Assembly: GCA_036417435.1 (NCBI GenBank)
Contig: CM070903.1
Location: forward strand, 4,704,501-4,768,500
Reading direction: 5' to 3'
DNA length: 64,000 bases
From: Inia geoffrensis
Lineage: Eukaryota > Chordata > Mammalia > Artiodactyla > Iniidae
Shown here: in pieces, positions 32,766 through 44,984 of the stretch
Layout of the letters: every line of letters begins with the position of its first letter
Position numbering within the stretch: position 1 is the first letter of the stretch
Made by a program: the position numbers and the translations under genes
Notes under the pieces: model-generated
Told to the model about the DNA's origin: nothing
The model's database searches: none
What the model saw: only the letters and a program-made list of their open reading frames with translations

Positions 32766-32852
32766 TGTGTGGTGTGTGTGTGTGTGTGTGTGTGGTGTGT
32801 ATGTATGTGATGCATGTGCATGATGTGTGTGCACATTGTCTGGTGTGTGTGT
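32766..32852 (+). repeat. (TG)n-rich microsatellite
   Basis: Interrupted tg runs (tgtgtggtgtgtgtg, then gtgtggtgtgtatgtatg, gatgtgtgtgc, ctggtgtgtgtgtgcgg). Confidence 0.9.
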
Positions 32853-33790
32853 GCGGTAGTTCTTCCCTTACCCCAGGTGAGGGCAGGAGGCTTCAAGAGA
32901 ACAACTCACACGTGTTGGGGAACTGAGCAGAGTTCAGTGAGAGAGTGCTGGAGAATTTATTCTGCATCCCCTTCTCCAAATAAACAATGTACAGGGTATT
33001 CTTTCATCTTGCTTCAGAACTAAGGATGATAGCTCAGACTATCTTTTAATCACAGATGGAAAATTTTTGCTACCAAGTAACAAGGATGCATACAAATTCA
33101 ATCAAGGATCATATAAGTGAAAGTACAATTTTGTTTCTTTCTATTAGTGAAGTATGTCAAATGCTCCACTAATCCTTTAAACATTTCAAGTAGAATGTAC
33201 AAACTCAATAAAAGCTACAAATTAAAGAAGTTCATTTCTGTACTATTAAGTTTAGAAGAGCATGACATTCTGAAATGGAGACCTGAAGAAAGAGGAAAAG
33301 GAAGATGAATTCAACTTTGAAGTTTGCATAAGCTCCAAGAGACCAGCATCTAACTAACATAGCAGTAATAAACCCGATTTCAGAAAAAATACAGTAAGAA
33401 AGATTGGGGGGAAAAAAGTCTCAGGAAGCCCAGCCAGATATTACCAAGAGTACTTCAGGGCTAGGATCTGAGCTCTGGAAACCCATTCTTACCCAATGTG
33501 AACCCAACAGGAAAAGCCACAGTTGCTGCTTTAAATGGTAGGAAATGTCACTCCCATATCACTGTAGGGAAATGAGATTTTGAGTTCAAGGACATTTCTA
33601 ATATTCGTATTTTTCTATTTATGTAATTAAAACCCCAAATGTCAAAATCCACACTGCAACTGTAGAAATTAACTGAACTGCCCTCTCCCCTCCTTGGCCA
33701 TCACACACACATGTACACATCTTACTTAGGGTTTGCTGGGATGCTACAAAAAATTGAGCTAAGGGCTGAAATTCATTTTAAAAATTCTAC
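32853..33790. other. No recognised feature
   Basis: AT-rich DNA, short frames only, no repeat family recognised. Confidence 0.35.
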
Positions 33791-34345
33791 AAAGTTATTT
33801 AATTCTGGTGGGTGTATAGTGGTGTCTCATTGTGTTCTTAATTTATATTTCCTTGTTAAATAATGATATTAGGCACCTTTCAGTATGTTTAATATCCTTT
33901 TGTATATACTCTTTTGAGAAGTTCCTGTTCCATTCTTTTGCCCTTGAAGAAATGGGTAATCCTTTTTTCTTATCTTATAGAGTCTTAGAATTGCTTTAAG
34001 TATTCTGAATATGAGGCATTCATCAGATATAAGTAGTGAAAATATTTTCTTCTATCCTCAGTTTTCCCTTTCACTCTTTTTATGGTGTCTTTTGATTGAC
34101 ACAAATTAATTTCATTATTCCAATAGATCAAACTTTCTTTATGGTTAGTACTTTTTGAGTCACGTTCAATTTTGTGTTGCTTACACCCAAGGTCAAGAAG
34201 ATATTCTCTTGTCTTATTTTATAGAATTTTAATGGGTTTCCTTTTTTCATTTATTTGTGTTATCCATTGCAGTTTAATTTCTGTGTTAAGTGGTTATAGG
34301 AGGTTAGGGTTAAGGTCTCTTTTTTGTCTGTTTGTTTGAATTAAT
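33791..34345 (-). mobile_element. Old L1 (L1M-type) ORF2 3' region, minus
   Basis: The antisense order ttctggtgggtgtatagtgg, gtctcattgtgttctta, tgcccttgaagaaatggg and catcagatataagtag matches the equivalent part of the element at 13.8 kb, but this is a separate, strongly decayed insertion. Confidence 0.7.
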
Positions 34346-34625
34346 TTTTATTGGAGTATAGTTGATTTACAATGTTGTGTTAGTTTCTGCTGTACAGTGA
34401 AGTGAATCAGTTATACATATGCATATATCCACTCTTTTTTAGATTTTTTTCCCATATAGGCCATTACAGAGTATTGAATAGAATTCCCTGTGCTATACAG
34501 TAGGTTCTCATTAGTTACCTATTTTATATATAGTAGTGTGTATATGTCAGTCCCAATCTCCCAGTTTGTCCCTCCCCACTTCCCCCTTGGTAACCATAAG
34601 TTTGTTCTCTACATCTGTGACAATC
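34346..34625 (-). mobile_element. 5'-truncated L1 3' end (cetartiodactyl type), minus
   Basis: Reverse complement of the 3'UTR class seen at 14.2, 25.8 and 28.1 kb: ttttattggagtatagttg, ctgtgctatacagtaggttc, ggtaaccataagtttgttc, ctacatctgtga. Confidence 0.85.
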
Positions 34626-34639
34626 TAATACCACATGTC

Positions 34640-35095
34640 GTGGAGGTATCTTAAGCCAGTACTTGAGTAATGTCGTGTCATCTCTTGTATCATTGCTGCC
34701 ATTCATTTTACTTATCTATATGCTACACTCAATAAATTGTTCTAATATTGCTTTATATAAATAGTAAACTTTTAGAATAATTAAGAAAAAGAAAAATACA
34801 TGATTTAGTTTTTTCACAATATTCTTTCTTTGTTTATGTAGACTCTAGTTTCTGACTTGCATCATTTTTTTTCCTTCCTGAATGACTTATTTTAACATTT
34901 CTTGTAGGGCAGATCTACCAGCCATGTATTCATTCAGTCTTTATAGGCCTGAGAAAGTCTTCATTTTTCCTTCATTTAAAAAGAGGCATTGAACTTTATG
35001 ATTATTAAGTGAATATATTCGTTGTACAAACTATTAATCATATATTAGGCAACAAACAAAACATCTTTAGTTATCAAAAGGAATAATTCTATAGG
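34640..35095 (-). mobile_element. HAL1/L1 5'-part fragment, minus
   Basis: The piece near 34870-34980 (aacatttcttgtagggcaga ... aagtcttcatttttccttc) is antisense L1/HAL1 ORF1-region wording. The remainder is AT-rich and unclassified. Confidence 0.45.
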
Positions 35096-35099
35096 CTAC

Positions 35100-35314
35100 T
35101 TTTTTTTTTTTTTTTTTTTTTTTGCAGTACGCCGGCCTCTCACTGTTGCGGCCTCTCCCGTTGCGGAGCACAGGCTCCGGACGCGCAGGCCCAGCGGCCA
35201 TGGCTCACAGGACCAGCCGCTCTACGGCATGTGGGATCTTCCCGACTGGGGCACGAACCTGCGTCCCCTGCATCTGTAGGCGGACTCTCAACCACTGCGC
35301 CACCAGGGAAGCCC
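35100..35314 (-). mobile_element. CHR-type SINE (cetacean class), minus
   Basis: A T run of 24 plus the complete reverse-complement body ending ccaccagggaagccc. Flanks taggctac and tagactac mark the duplication. Confidence 0.9.
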
Positions 35315-35439
35315 TAGACTACATTTTTTTAACAAGAAAGAATCCAGTGAGACTGAAAAGGGATATCAATATTATAAAAAAAAAAAACATAAACGTTTAA
35401 AGATAACATACACACATATGATACACACACACAATCCTA

Positions 35440-35625
35440 AATAATAAAAATAACTTTTAATAATGAGACTAATAAACATCAAAATGTGATATAAACAAAG
35501 CTGCATTTAGAGGAAAGCTTTCATTATTAAATATAGGAACATTAAAGCAAATTTATTTCGTATGCAACTTGAGAGTTAGAGAACACAAAAATAAACCTAA
35601 GAACAACTGGTGAAATTAATTTAAA
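35440..35625 (+). mobile_element. Old L1 ORF2 fragment, plus
   Basis: The wording catcaaaatgtgatataaac, gctgcatttagaggaaagct, caacttgagagttagagaac corresponds to the linker part of L1 ORF2 in sense, heavily diverged. Confidence 0.45.
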
Positions 35626-35960
35626 TCATGAAAATGGAAAAATGTTTAGAAAAAATTAGAAAAGCATATTAGTTAAGGAAGCCTTTAGTCACAAGTAAAT
35701 GCTGACTCAGTTGACTTATTCAAAGAGAAAATATATTATTTTATAGAGCATGAAGTCCAAATTTAGGGCTATTCCATGCATAGTGGAGTCAAGGCTGCAG
35801 TGATAGCCTTGGCTCTACCCTTCCTTGTACATTGGCTTTCATCAAGGTCATCTCTTCTTACTGTACAAAATGGCTATAGCTTTCCTAGGTGCCTCTTCCA
35901 GGCAAGACAACATCTTAATATGTGTTATCTGTGTCTCTTTTGAAGCATATAAAATATCCT
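35626..35960. other. Repeat-like but unclassified stretch
   Basis: The part from about 35675 to 35950 has the feel of an old interspersed repeat, but I cannot name the family. Confidence 0.3.
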
Positions 35961-36555
35961 ATCCTATCCTTCACTTTTAAAGGATAATTTGCTTGCATAA
36001 AATTCTCAGTTGATTCTTTCATCTTTCAAAAAATTTAATATCTCACTTCACACTCTTTTGCTTACTTTGTTTCTGATGAGAAATCAGGGTAGTTCTTGTA
36101 ATTCTGTAATTCTTGACCTTTGCTGTAATTTTATCCTTTGGATAAAAAATCTTATTCTTTGCTGTAATAAAAAAATGCTGTAATTCTTATCCTGGTTTCT
36201 ATAAGGATAAGTGATTTTTTTTTATCCCTCTGGTAATTTCCCCCACCCTGGCTTTTTTGGAGATTTTTTTCTTTGTCTCTGGTTTTCTGTGGTTTGAACC
36301 TTGTATACCTTGGTATGCTTTTTTTGTTTTTGGAGCGGTGAGTATTTATCCCACCTGGTGTTTTCTGATCTTCCTGGATCTGTGGTTTAGTGTTTGTGGT
36401 TCATTTTCAAAATTTCTTGCCATTGTTATTCAAATGTTTCTTCTGCACAGTTCTCTGTTTCTTTTCCCGGTATATCAGTTGAACATATGTTACACCTTTA
36501 AGATTGTCCCACCGTTTTGGGATATTCTGCTTCTGTATCTTTTCTTTCTTTCTTC

Positions 36556-36579
36556 TCCACCCCCACCCCCACCCCCAAT
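36556..36579 (+). repeat. (CCCCCA)n run
   Basis: Three consecutive C5 runs separated by single A, preceded by CC. The opposite strand is G-rich. Confidence 0.9.
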
Positions 36580-36875
36580 TCTTTTTCTCTCTGTATTTCA
36601 GTTTGGGAAGCTTTTGTTGACCTATGTTCAAGTTCACTAGTGTCTTGGCTATATTGCATCAACAGATGAGCCCATCAAAATAGCCTTAATTTCCCTTACA
36701 GTGTTCTTAATTTCTAACATTTTTCTTTTTATTCTTTCTTAGGGTTTCCAGCTCCCGGCTTAGATTACCCACCTTTTCTTGCATGTTGTCTACTTTTTCT
36801 CTTAGAGACGTTAACATAGAAATCATAGTTATTTTAAGTTCCTGGTCTGACAATTCCAACATCTATGTCACATAT

Positions 36876-37010
36876 AATTGTCCCTTGGTATCCATCGGGG
36901 GTTGATTCCAGGAGACCCCACAGATATCAAAATCTGTGGGTGCTCAGTCCCTTATATAAAATGGTGTTACACAGTTGGTCCTTCATCTCTGCGGGTTTGG
37001 CATCCACAGA
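36876..37010 (+). mobile_element. Tigger-type (pogo-like) DNA transposon fragment
   Basis: The sequence tcccttggtatccatcgg, attccaggagaccccac, aaaatctgtgggtgctcag, cccttatataaaatggtg and ctgcgggtttggcatccac follows a known mammalian Tigger element. Host HAL1 wording continues on both sides, with tata at the junctions, fitting a TA target. Confidence 0.6.
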
Positions 37011-38300
37011 TATACCTCTGATTCCAATGCTTGCTTTGTCTTTTCAGATTTTGCTTTTTCTTGCCTTTTGTATGCCTTGTAATTTTTTGTTGAAAGCTGG
37101 ATATTTCTTATCAGGTAACAGGAACTATAGTAAATAGGGCTGTGATGCTGGGTTTTATGTTCATCTGGACAGGAGTTAGGCTGTGTCTGATATTTGCTCT
37201 TACTGTAGGTACCAGGGGTTTCCTATTCCTTCCATGTCGTTGCTTTCTTCTCCCCTGTTGACGCTGGCCTTTAACACACACCCATAAAGGCTGGGTACAC
37301 CCACCACCAACACACACACAAAAAGGCTGCATTCTGCAGCTCTTTGAGCTGTAAATACATTGTTTTTTTTTCATACTGGAGCCCTGTTGGTATGGTGTTA
37401 ATGTGTGGGGAAGGGGAAACATTTTATAATCTTGTGATTAAATCTCAGTGTTTTAGTGGGTCATGTCTCTGGGCTGTGACCTTCACAAATGTTTTTCCAT
37501 TAGCTTAGCTTTTTCTTTTTGTTCTTGCTTCCTACTCTCTTCCTTGGATGCAGCATTTCCAGCCTATTTCCTTGAAGATTTGACCCCTGATGCCTTTACT
37601 GTTTTTTCCCCCAATCGGTGAGACAGTAAGTATACATGGGGCTTGGCTGGATGAATGCCCTTCCTGCCTCTGGAATAAGGTTTTGGCAAATTCTTTTCCA
37701 CTGGAGAGTAATCCTCTGTTGTGGAGAAGATACTTATTGTATTTCACAATGATTGCCTTTTCCCCGACAGAGCCGGGGCACACCTTCCTCAAATCTTCAT
37801 GAAAACAAACTGCTGTGGTTCCTGGAAGCATAGCCCACAAATGTGTGCAGACCCTCCTAAGACTATGGCCCCCAGGAGTTTCCCAGCCTTGCCCTAGCTT
37901 ATACTTCAGCCTCTAGCAATTTATCAAAATTACCATTTAACCATTCTTACCAGTTTAGGGCTCTGGTGGCTTCTGCTCCAGATAAGCAAATCTTGGCAAT
38001 AATACTCTGTATTTGCCTATCTCTTCAAATTTTGTAGTGATGATCTAACCTGTGCCCTTAATTTTCTGATGAGGTCAAGGAAAGTCATTAATTTTCCGTT
38101 TGTCTAAATTTTTGTTTGTTTGTTTTAAGTAAGGGGTCATGACTTCCAAGCTCTTCATATGTCAGAGCTGAAATCAAACACCTCTAATTTTTAAATAACC
38201 TTTTCTAGGTTGTTGGTCTCATTAGCTGTCTAATGATATTGTTATTATATGCCAGGCATTGTATATAAGTAAATCAAAGTGCTCGAGATAAAATCTTCTA

Positions 38301-40279
38301 TCAGTAAGGGTTCCCTCCCTCTTGTGAGCATATGGGAAGAGGGGCTGATCACTTCAGTCCAACTGAGATTACCTTGGTCTCTTGATTTCAATTTTATCAA
38401 GATCTGTTTTGTATCTGGTAAGTCCCTGTTTCTTGGTGTGGTTCTCCTAGGTTTTTGCTTTGTTTTCTTATGCCAGAATGTGTTCTATTCTTCAGAGACT
38501 GAACTTAGCTCTTTAGTCTTTCACTTTATACAAGGTCAAAAAATCTGACTAGTGTCTTGATCAGTCACTTGTTTCTTGCAGGCCCCCTCCTTCTCATGGG
38601 ATGTTGTCTCCTAAGGGAGCCTCGGGGAGATTTCACTCTGCTTTTGTGCCAAGCCCCCTCATCAGGTACGCCTTTCCCAGACTTGTAGTTGAAAAATCTG
38701 TTTTCTCAGCTCTGAGTGCTTTGCCCTTCAGTGTTTTTGAGCGTAACTCTCTTCTCATACAAGTTCAAATATGGTTGATGTCTTGAGAGAGATACTAGCT
38801 TTGTGTCAGTTGCAAAACTTCTCCTTCTAATGGGACTTAGTCTCTTAAGCACTAGATTACTATATGAAGTTGAAATCTGTGTTTGTGTCTAGGTTCCCCA
38901 GTTTCCAGCAGAGTTCAGCAAATGTCTCATGGGAAGATGTGCTTGTTTGGGGTTTCTGCTAGGTTCCAATCTATTATTCCATCTTCAAGTGACTGCCTAA
39001 ATTCCACCAGTAACGTCCCTCAATTTGGGCGAAGGCTGATCTTCAACTCATGTACAGAACTGGCAAATACATTAAGAGATGAGTCAGCAATGACCACCTC
39101 ACCTAGGAGGAACTCTGCCTCCCTGTCCCCTTACTTTTTCTAGGTTTCATCACTTTCTTAGTTCTCCAATCCTTTAAAAATATGAGTTGGATATTTTACC
39201 TAGCTTTCAAAAAACACTGCATTGGTAGTATCGGTCTGTCATGTCATTATATTTACCTGGAATCAGAAGTCATAGATATTATCTTTTAATAAGAACAATT
39301 AGAATTCTTTTATTTTGCCTTTGCTTGTATGTACCATCTCTAGCAGCAGATCTCAGCAAAGCTGATGAATCCTTAACTATTAGCTCATCAAATTAACTGG
39401 AAATATTCAATCATCCCTACATGTTTAGTGTTGGATTATCAAAAAAAGGGAGAATCCAGTATTTGTGTTTCAGACTTTGAAAAGTGTGATAAACATACAT
39501 ACGTCTATGGTTCTTATGGGCATTTAAGGCAATGCAGTAGAGGAGAATTCAGCATCCATAAAGAAAAACAGGAAGCACCGTAGAAAAACTTATACTATAT
39601 TACATGGAGCAGAAGAAAACTGGGGTATCCTGTGGGGCACTCTAATTAGAGCCCAGAAAATTGCAATTTCTTTAGAAACAACGCAGAGAACAGGAAACAT
39701 CCAGGGTAGATTCACAAAGGACCACTTAGAGGTATACCAAAAATATTATACTGGAAATGGTAAACAGGAGAGAAACTCACAAAACAAGAGGAAAAAAGAA
39801 AAGTTAACGTCAAAAAAAAAAATCTCAAAATTCTATAGTGCCGATTAAGTCAGCATGCTGCAGAAAAACCAGAAAACCATCACAATAATTTCCCAACATC
39901 CTTGGTAAGGATGTGAATTGTCAGGTACTTGAGGAAACAGAAACACATAGTCTGTATGACTTCAGATTGGTTGGATGACAAAACAGACAGTGAGGGAGGG
40001 AATGGGGAGGGATGGTAGGAGTCTTTGACTGCAAACAGATCATTGTTCATTTAGAGTTGAAATGGCTGCCTCTTCAAAATATGGAGGTGTGTTATGCACA
40101 TGCGTTTTTGGCGTGTGTGCACTAAAGCAAAGGTTGAAGAATTGTGTGTCACTTGAGAGTTCCTTGTAGATACAGAAATTCTCTTTCCAAACACAAATGA
40201 GAATAGATCATCTGACATACGTGTATGTGAATTAAGGGGTCCCAAGGGACAGAGTATCTGAAATCAACAGTGTTCTGGA
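38301..40279. other. No recognised gene; AT-rich unclassified DNA
   Basis: Frames up to 89 codons without domains. The first part may be a further decayed extension of the HAL1-like element. A short A run sits at about 39812-39820. Confidence 0.3.
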
Positions 40280-40545
40280 AAATTCAAGACATAGTGGGGT
40301 GCCATGCTGGGACAGTAGAGAGAACATGGATTCTGGAATCAGATGTGGGTTCAAATCCTGGCACCACACTTAACTAATGGATAAACATGAGAAAGTGGTT
40401 AACCTTTCTGAGCTGCAGTCTCCATTTGTATAGAGTGAAGATAACTTCACAGGGTATTTGTGGCAATTAAACTATGCGATCCGTGATTAACGTCATGCAT
40501 AATGCTGGGTACCTGATGGGTATTCCATAAATGATAGCTCTTCTA
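40280..40545 (+). repeat. MIR SINE, nearly full length
   Basis: MIR order is clear: gagaacatggattctggaat, gtgggttcaaatcctggc, ccacacttaacta, gctgcagtctccatttgta, cacagggtatttgtggcaat, taatgctgggtacctgatg, ataaatgatagctcttc. The best MIR in the window. Confidence 0.85.
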
Positions 40546-40989
40546 ACTACACGGTGCAAGGGAAACCAGAGTTATTAGGTTGTCGTTGGCATTTGCGTGA
40601 CAAGAAGGGAGACGTTTCCAGTTGAGTGGGTGAGGAGATGTGGTGGCATGTCGACTAAATGAAATCACCAGGAGGTTAGAGTTTAGGCCAGCAGAGCTAG
40701 AGGGTGAAAGAGTCTGGGGTAGGTATTACAAGAAAACATGGGTCCTAGGAAGATAAGATAAAATAAGAAAAAGATGATGAAAATTGCAGGACGCAGGTGA
40801 GACAACTGTGCCCCTAGACACAATTCCCTGAGTGTGACCTCTTCTGGGTTCTTCCAAGCTGTGATTTAGTTGTGACTCTGTCTTCTCGTCAATCATAATG
40901 CAGTCACAATAAATCCAGCAATGGGCATCTCCACTGTTGCCTCGCATGGAGCTAGTATAGGATTCATGTGTGATCTAATTCTGCTCACA

Positions 40990-41095
40990 GTAAAGTCACC
41001 AGTGTGGCCCTCAGCAGGGCACTTGACTGTATCATTCCCACTATCCTCATTTGTAATATGAGGGAGATGAGATCTGTGAAGGCTTTCTCAAAACG
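40990..41095 (+). repeat. MIR SINE fragment
   Basis: Matches the MIR middle: agggcacttgactgtatc, ctatcctcatttgtaatatg, agatgagatctgtgaagg. Confidence 0.55.
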
Positions 41096-42180
41096 AAGAA
41101 TCCATCTAAGTTAAAGAAACACCTGGTAATTTTTTTTAAAAGGATAAAAGTAAGAAACGAAGTAATATGCAATGAGGAGGCAAAACAAATTACAAATGAC
41201 TACTAGGGGAATAAGAAGAAAATAATGCAAAGGGTCATAGTGGGACACAAGCTGGACATACATGTTCATTTATGGTCCCCCTAGAGGAACAGAGTGTAAT
41301 CAGGGCTGCGGGCATGGGGAGAAAGAGCAATTCAAACTTCTGCACTAAGGTCGGGGTGGGGTGGAGAGGTAGTGGAAGTCTAGGAGGAAAAGGTGTTAAC
41401 TCAGAACCCAGTGCTTCTATGGAGTGAGAAATGTGGCTACTTCCTCCTTGAGAAAGGGTCTCTGTGCAGAGGGGTTTAGAATGTGATTCGCTTTTGCTTC
41501 TGTGGCTGGGAGGACTTTTTCTCCTTCTGTTTTTAGCCTTTGGCTCAGGCATGATTGGACTTGCCAAGTGACCTAGCCTCTTAATTAAATTTACCTGATG
41601 AAGGAAACGTTTTGTGCTTAGTCAAACAGTGGATGAGGACAGGGTCTGAAAGCACATGGGCAAAACGGAACAAACCTACTTCTCATGAGGTCAGAAAAGA
41701 CTCTCAAGGAGAACCCAGAAGAAATTAACGTGGATGAGGGTAGCACTGACCAGACTTCCAGGGTTCTGTGCGTGATACACACAAGTGTCAAGTTAAGGGT
41801 TTTGGGTTCCACCCAGGGATGGGAGAGGGAGCAGTGTGATCTTGGGTTTCCTGCCAGGAAACAGCCACCAGAAGTTTGCAAGTTTACAGTGCAGCATTTT
41901 AATTCACGGTTTCTGAAGTGGTTGGACTTTTTTCCCCTCCCTCCCACCCCATTCTGTCTAAGCAGTAGGTCAAAGTGATGAATGAGGGGATCCTATGTTC
42001 TCCTGCTTTGCGGCCTGCTGTGGGGAAAAGCGGAGAGCTATTCTGAAGTTCACTTTTTTCTCCTTAGCTTTTCCTTCAATGGTGAATAGTCAGAATTGCT
42101 GCAAAGTGATGGTAACAGCCTCCCCAGTGAACAGTTGCAGGGGAGAAATGCTACAGGTCTTTTCCATTTTATTCTCTTCT
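41096..42180. other. No recognised feature
   Basis: Short overlapping frames on both strands (41235-41567, 41618-41978), none with a recognisable domain. Confidence 0.35.
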
Positions 42181-42182
42181 GC

Positions 42183-42716
42183 GGTGGACACATCCTAAGG
42201 CAATCCCCTGTGATCCCTGCCTCCTGGGGTTCGTGCCTTTGTGAAATCCCCTCCAGCTGAATTTGGTCGGGATCTATGACTTGCTGTTCATCAGAAGAAT
42301 ATGGCAAAGGTGTTAGGATGTCTCTCCTTTGATTGCATTGTTATACCAGACTTTGTTTTACTACTGGATTGGCCCTTGCTCTACTGCAGGCCTTGGAGAA
42401 GCAAAACGCCATGTTGTGGACAGGTTAGGAGAAGGGTCATGTGGTGGGGATCTGTGGGCACCTATAAGAGCTGTGGACATCCTCCAGTCCACAGCTATCA
42501 GGAATTCTGTGCATGCTTCAAAGTGAATTCCTCCTCGGTCTAGCTTCCATATGAGAACACAGCCCAGCTGATACCTTGATGGCAGCCTTGTGAGACCCAT
42601 GAGCAGAGAACCCAGGTAAGTTGTGCTTGGAAATCCTAAACCAGCTGAGACAATAAATGGGTATTGTTTTAAGCCACCAAGTTGTTAACATGTTATGCAA
42701 CATAGAAAACTAACAC
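42183..42716 (+). mobile_element. ERVL/MaLR-type LTR, plus
   Basis: Starts near tgcggtggacacatcctaag, passes gatccctgcctcctggggtt, gaatatggcaaaggtgttag, gccatgttgtggacagg, cttgatggcagccttgtgag, and ends attgttttaagccaccaag ... gaaaactaacaca. This is the order of an old mammalian MaLR-type LTR. No internal virus sequence adjoins it. Confidence 0.65.
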
Positions 42717-43827
42717 ACCTCCCCAGACCATATTCTACTTGGAGATTCTGATGCCTTTGTGGTGAGAATCCTTAAGATCTTGGGTGATGGTACCCAGCTC
42801 TGCACCTTGTAGGTTGTCTACAGTAGCAGGGTTGAGCCACTATCCATGATGGGATAACCTTCTTCTGAAACGCATCCTTAATCTTGAAGCACAGCTACAA
42901 ACAGTGGAGATACACTCGACAAAGCTTAATTAACACAGTGCTTCCTTTTGGCATGGATTCACCTATTTTCTCATCCTTCTGTTGTGTCAGATCATGGGCT
43001 AGGCACCCCGGCAGAAACATTAATGGTGAAGACAAGAAATTGCCCACAGAACTCTGGAATCCAGTGGAGGAGAGGAGTACTTAGATAAATAACCTCAGTT
43101 TAAGGCACATCTGTCATCTACCAATGAAGCAAACCTAGGAAAATGTGAACCAGGAAAAGTGCTTTTGTGTTCATTCCTCTCTAAGCATCTTCTTGACAGT
43201 TTTGACCCCGCTTTCCAGGGGGCTAAGCTTCCTGCCCTGCCATATACTCTCATGCCCTCTCTTGAGCTGACCTCTCTTCCCGTTCCCTGATGGCCTAAAA
43301 CAGGAGTGATAAATGGACCTATTTCCCATGCCAGAGCTGGCTGGCTTTTATGGCATTCTCAAATGCTGTGCATTCTGTTTTCTAAATGTTTCAATGCTCC
43401 GCAGTGCTCATTCTTTGCAACATTTTGTATTAAGTAAATCTAGGCCTTGGCACCACTGGTCTTTGAAGTCTACATCCTTTGCCTATCACATTAGTCTCCC
43501 TTTTCCCTTCAGGAATCTGAGGCCTTCCCCTGTATCAAATGCTGAGCTCAAGAAGAGAGTCTGCATGCCAGCCATTCGTCTCACGTGCTCTTTCAAGTGG
43601 ACCTATGTGGCTGTGATACCTTTCCCAGCGGTGTTTGTAGCTGGAGATCTATCACTGTGGACTACAAGGTTTGGTTACCATTTACCTGGGTTAACACATC
43701 AGAGTATCTGGGAAGGCCTCTTCAGACTAGAAGGAAATAATCCAATTTGCCAACTGCTTAAGACCAGCTCCTCCAGTCTACCCATGACTACCATGTGAAA
43801 TGCATAGACATACCGTGTACACGTGCA
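42717..43827. other. No recognised feature
   Basis: A 161-codon plus-strand frame (43313-43798) is the longest here. It shows no domain, signal peptide or repeat and is probably chance. Confidence 0.35.
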
Positions 43828-44035
43828 TTTAAAATGGTGGTTCTCAACCGGAGCGATTTTGCCCCCTACTGGGCATTTGGCAAAGTCTTGTGTTGTAGCA
43901 GCGTAGGAGTGGTGTTCTTTCCATTGGCATCTTCTGTCCTACAATGCACAAAACACTCCCCACAACAAAGGATTATCCAGCCCCAGTTGTTAGTAATGCT
44001 GAGGCTGAGAATCCCTGACTTAACAGACTCAAATT
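43828..44035 (+). mobile_element. hAT-type nonautonomous DNA transposon (MER5-like)
   Basis: Order aatggtggttctcaaccgga, gattttgccccctactggg, atttggcaaagtcttg, cctacaatgcacaaaacac, aacaaaggattatccagcc, ctgaggctgagaatccctga. The two ends (ggttctcaac and gctgagaatc) are inverted relatives, as expected for terminal repeats. Confidence 0.75.
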
Positions 44036-44734
44036 CAACCCCATATATTTGGCAAAGAAAACAGCAACGACCACAAAAATTGATGAAGTGAGAATTCCCT
44101 CCACTTACCCCATTCTTTCCCTTCAAACCAGTCTTTCCCTCCCCTTGACTGGCCAGAAGAGAAGGTTAAAGAGAAATAAAGTAGGCTACTTTTTCCCTTT
44201 GAATTGCTGTTAGGTTTTAATATTCATCTTTATTAACTTTATACTGAATGTGCACACAAGGTGCTCTAGATTAGTGACAGATGATCATATTATTCACTGA
44301 GAAAGCAAAAAATGACCTCACCGCAATTCTTACCTCTGGGATGTTGTGATGAGAGCCAGGCCACATGGCCTACACATAAACATTTCCAAGTCTGCATCTA
44401 AGTGAAGAGTGAATTTTCTCTCTTCATATTCAGGAGAAAGAGGCAGCTTTCTTCCCTCCCCAAAGGAGGGAGGAAACAACCTTTGCTCCTTGGAGATGGA
44501 AGAGAAAGGATCTTGGGTTCTCATTCTAACCTTTTAGAATGTAAATGCATCCCTTCAAGGGCCAGGTGAGCCCCTTGAAATGCAAACATACTTTCAGAGT
44601 TAATAAGGCTCTCTGGAGTTCTCTCACTCTCTCTCCAGTTGTGAATTAACTTCCCAGGGCTTGCTTTGAATCCAGGATCCCCAGTTTGCAGACAGATTTA
44701 TGCAGGAAACCCCAACACTGCTGAAACGCACAAA
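44036..44734. other. No recognised feature
   Basis: Short frames only, no repeat recognised. Confidence 0.35.
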
Positions 44735-44740
44735 TGTTTT

Positions 44741-44803
<63 letters not shown>

Positions 44804-44820
44804 CTCTCTCTCTCTCTTTC

Positions 44821-44863
<43 letters not shown>

Positions 44864-44888
44864 CTTTCTTTCTTTCTTTCTTTCTTTC

Positions 44889-44944
<56 letters not shown>

Positions 44945-44984
44945 TTTTTCTTTCTTTCTTTCTTTCTTCTTTCTTTCTTTCTCT
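44735..44984 (+). repeat. (TTTC)n / (GAAA)n array, about 250 bp
   Basis: A nearly pure ttct tetranucleotide array with a few ctctctctct interruptions, one strand wholly pyrimidine. The Phe/Leu/Ser-only and Lys/Glu/Arg-only frames over it are artefacts. Confidence 0.97.

Larger units (their letters stand above)
35965..38300 (-). mobile_element. HAL1-like old L1, minus
   Basis: Antisense HAL1/L1 wording in order: ttctgatgagaaatcagg (about 36073), gaaccttgtataccttgg (about 36297), attcaaatgtttcttctg, ggtctgacaattccaacat, then after a DNA-transposon insertion cttgctttgtcttttcag, attttttgttgaaagctg and ggtaacaggaac. No frame survives. The outer edge beyond 37500 is uncertain. Confidence 0.6.

Noticed and set aside
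43313..43798. 161-codon plus-strand frame as a possible gene
   Set aside because: No domain, signal peptide, repeat or codon pattern supports it, and the upstream context shows no exon structure. Chance length in this composition is plausible.
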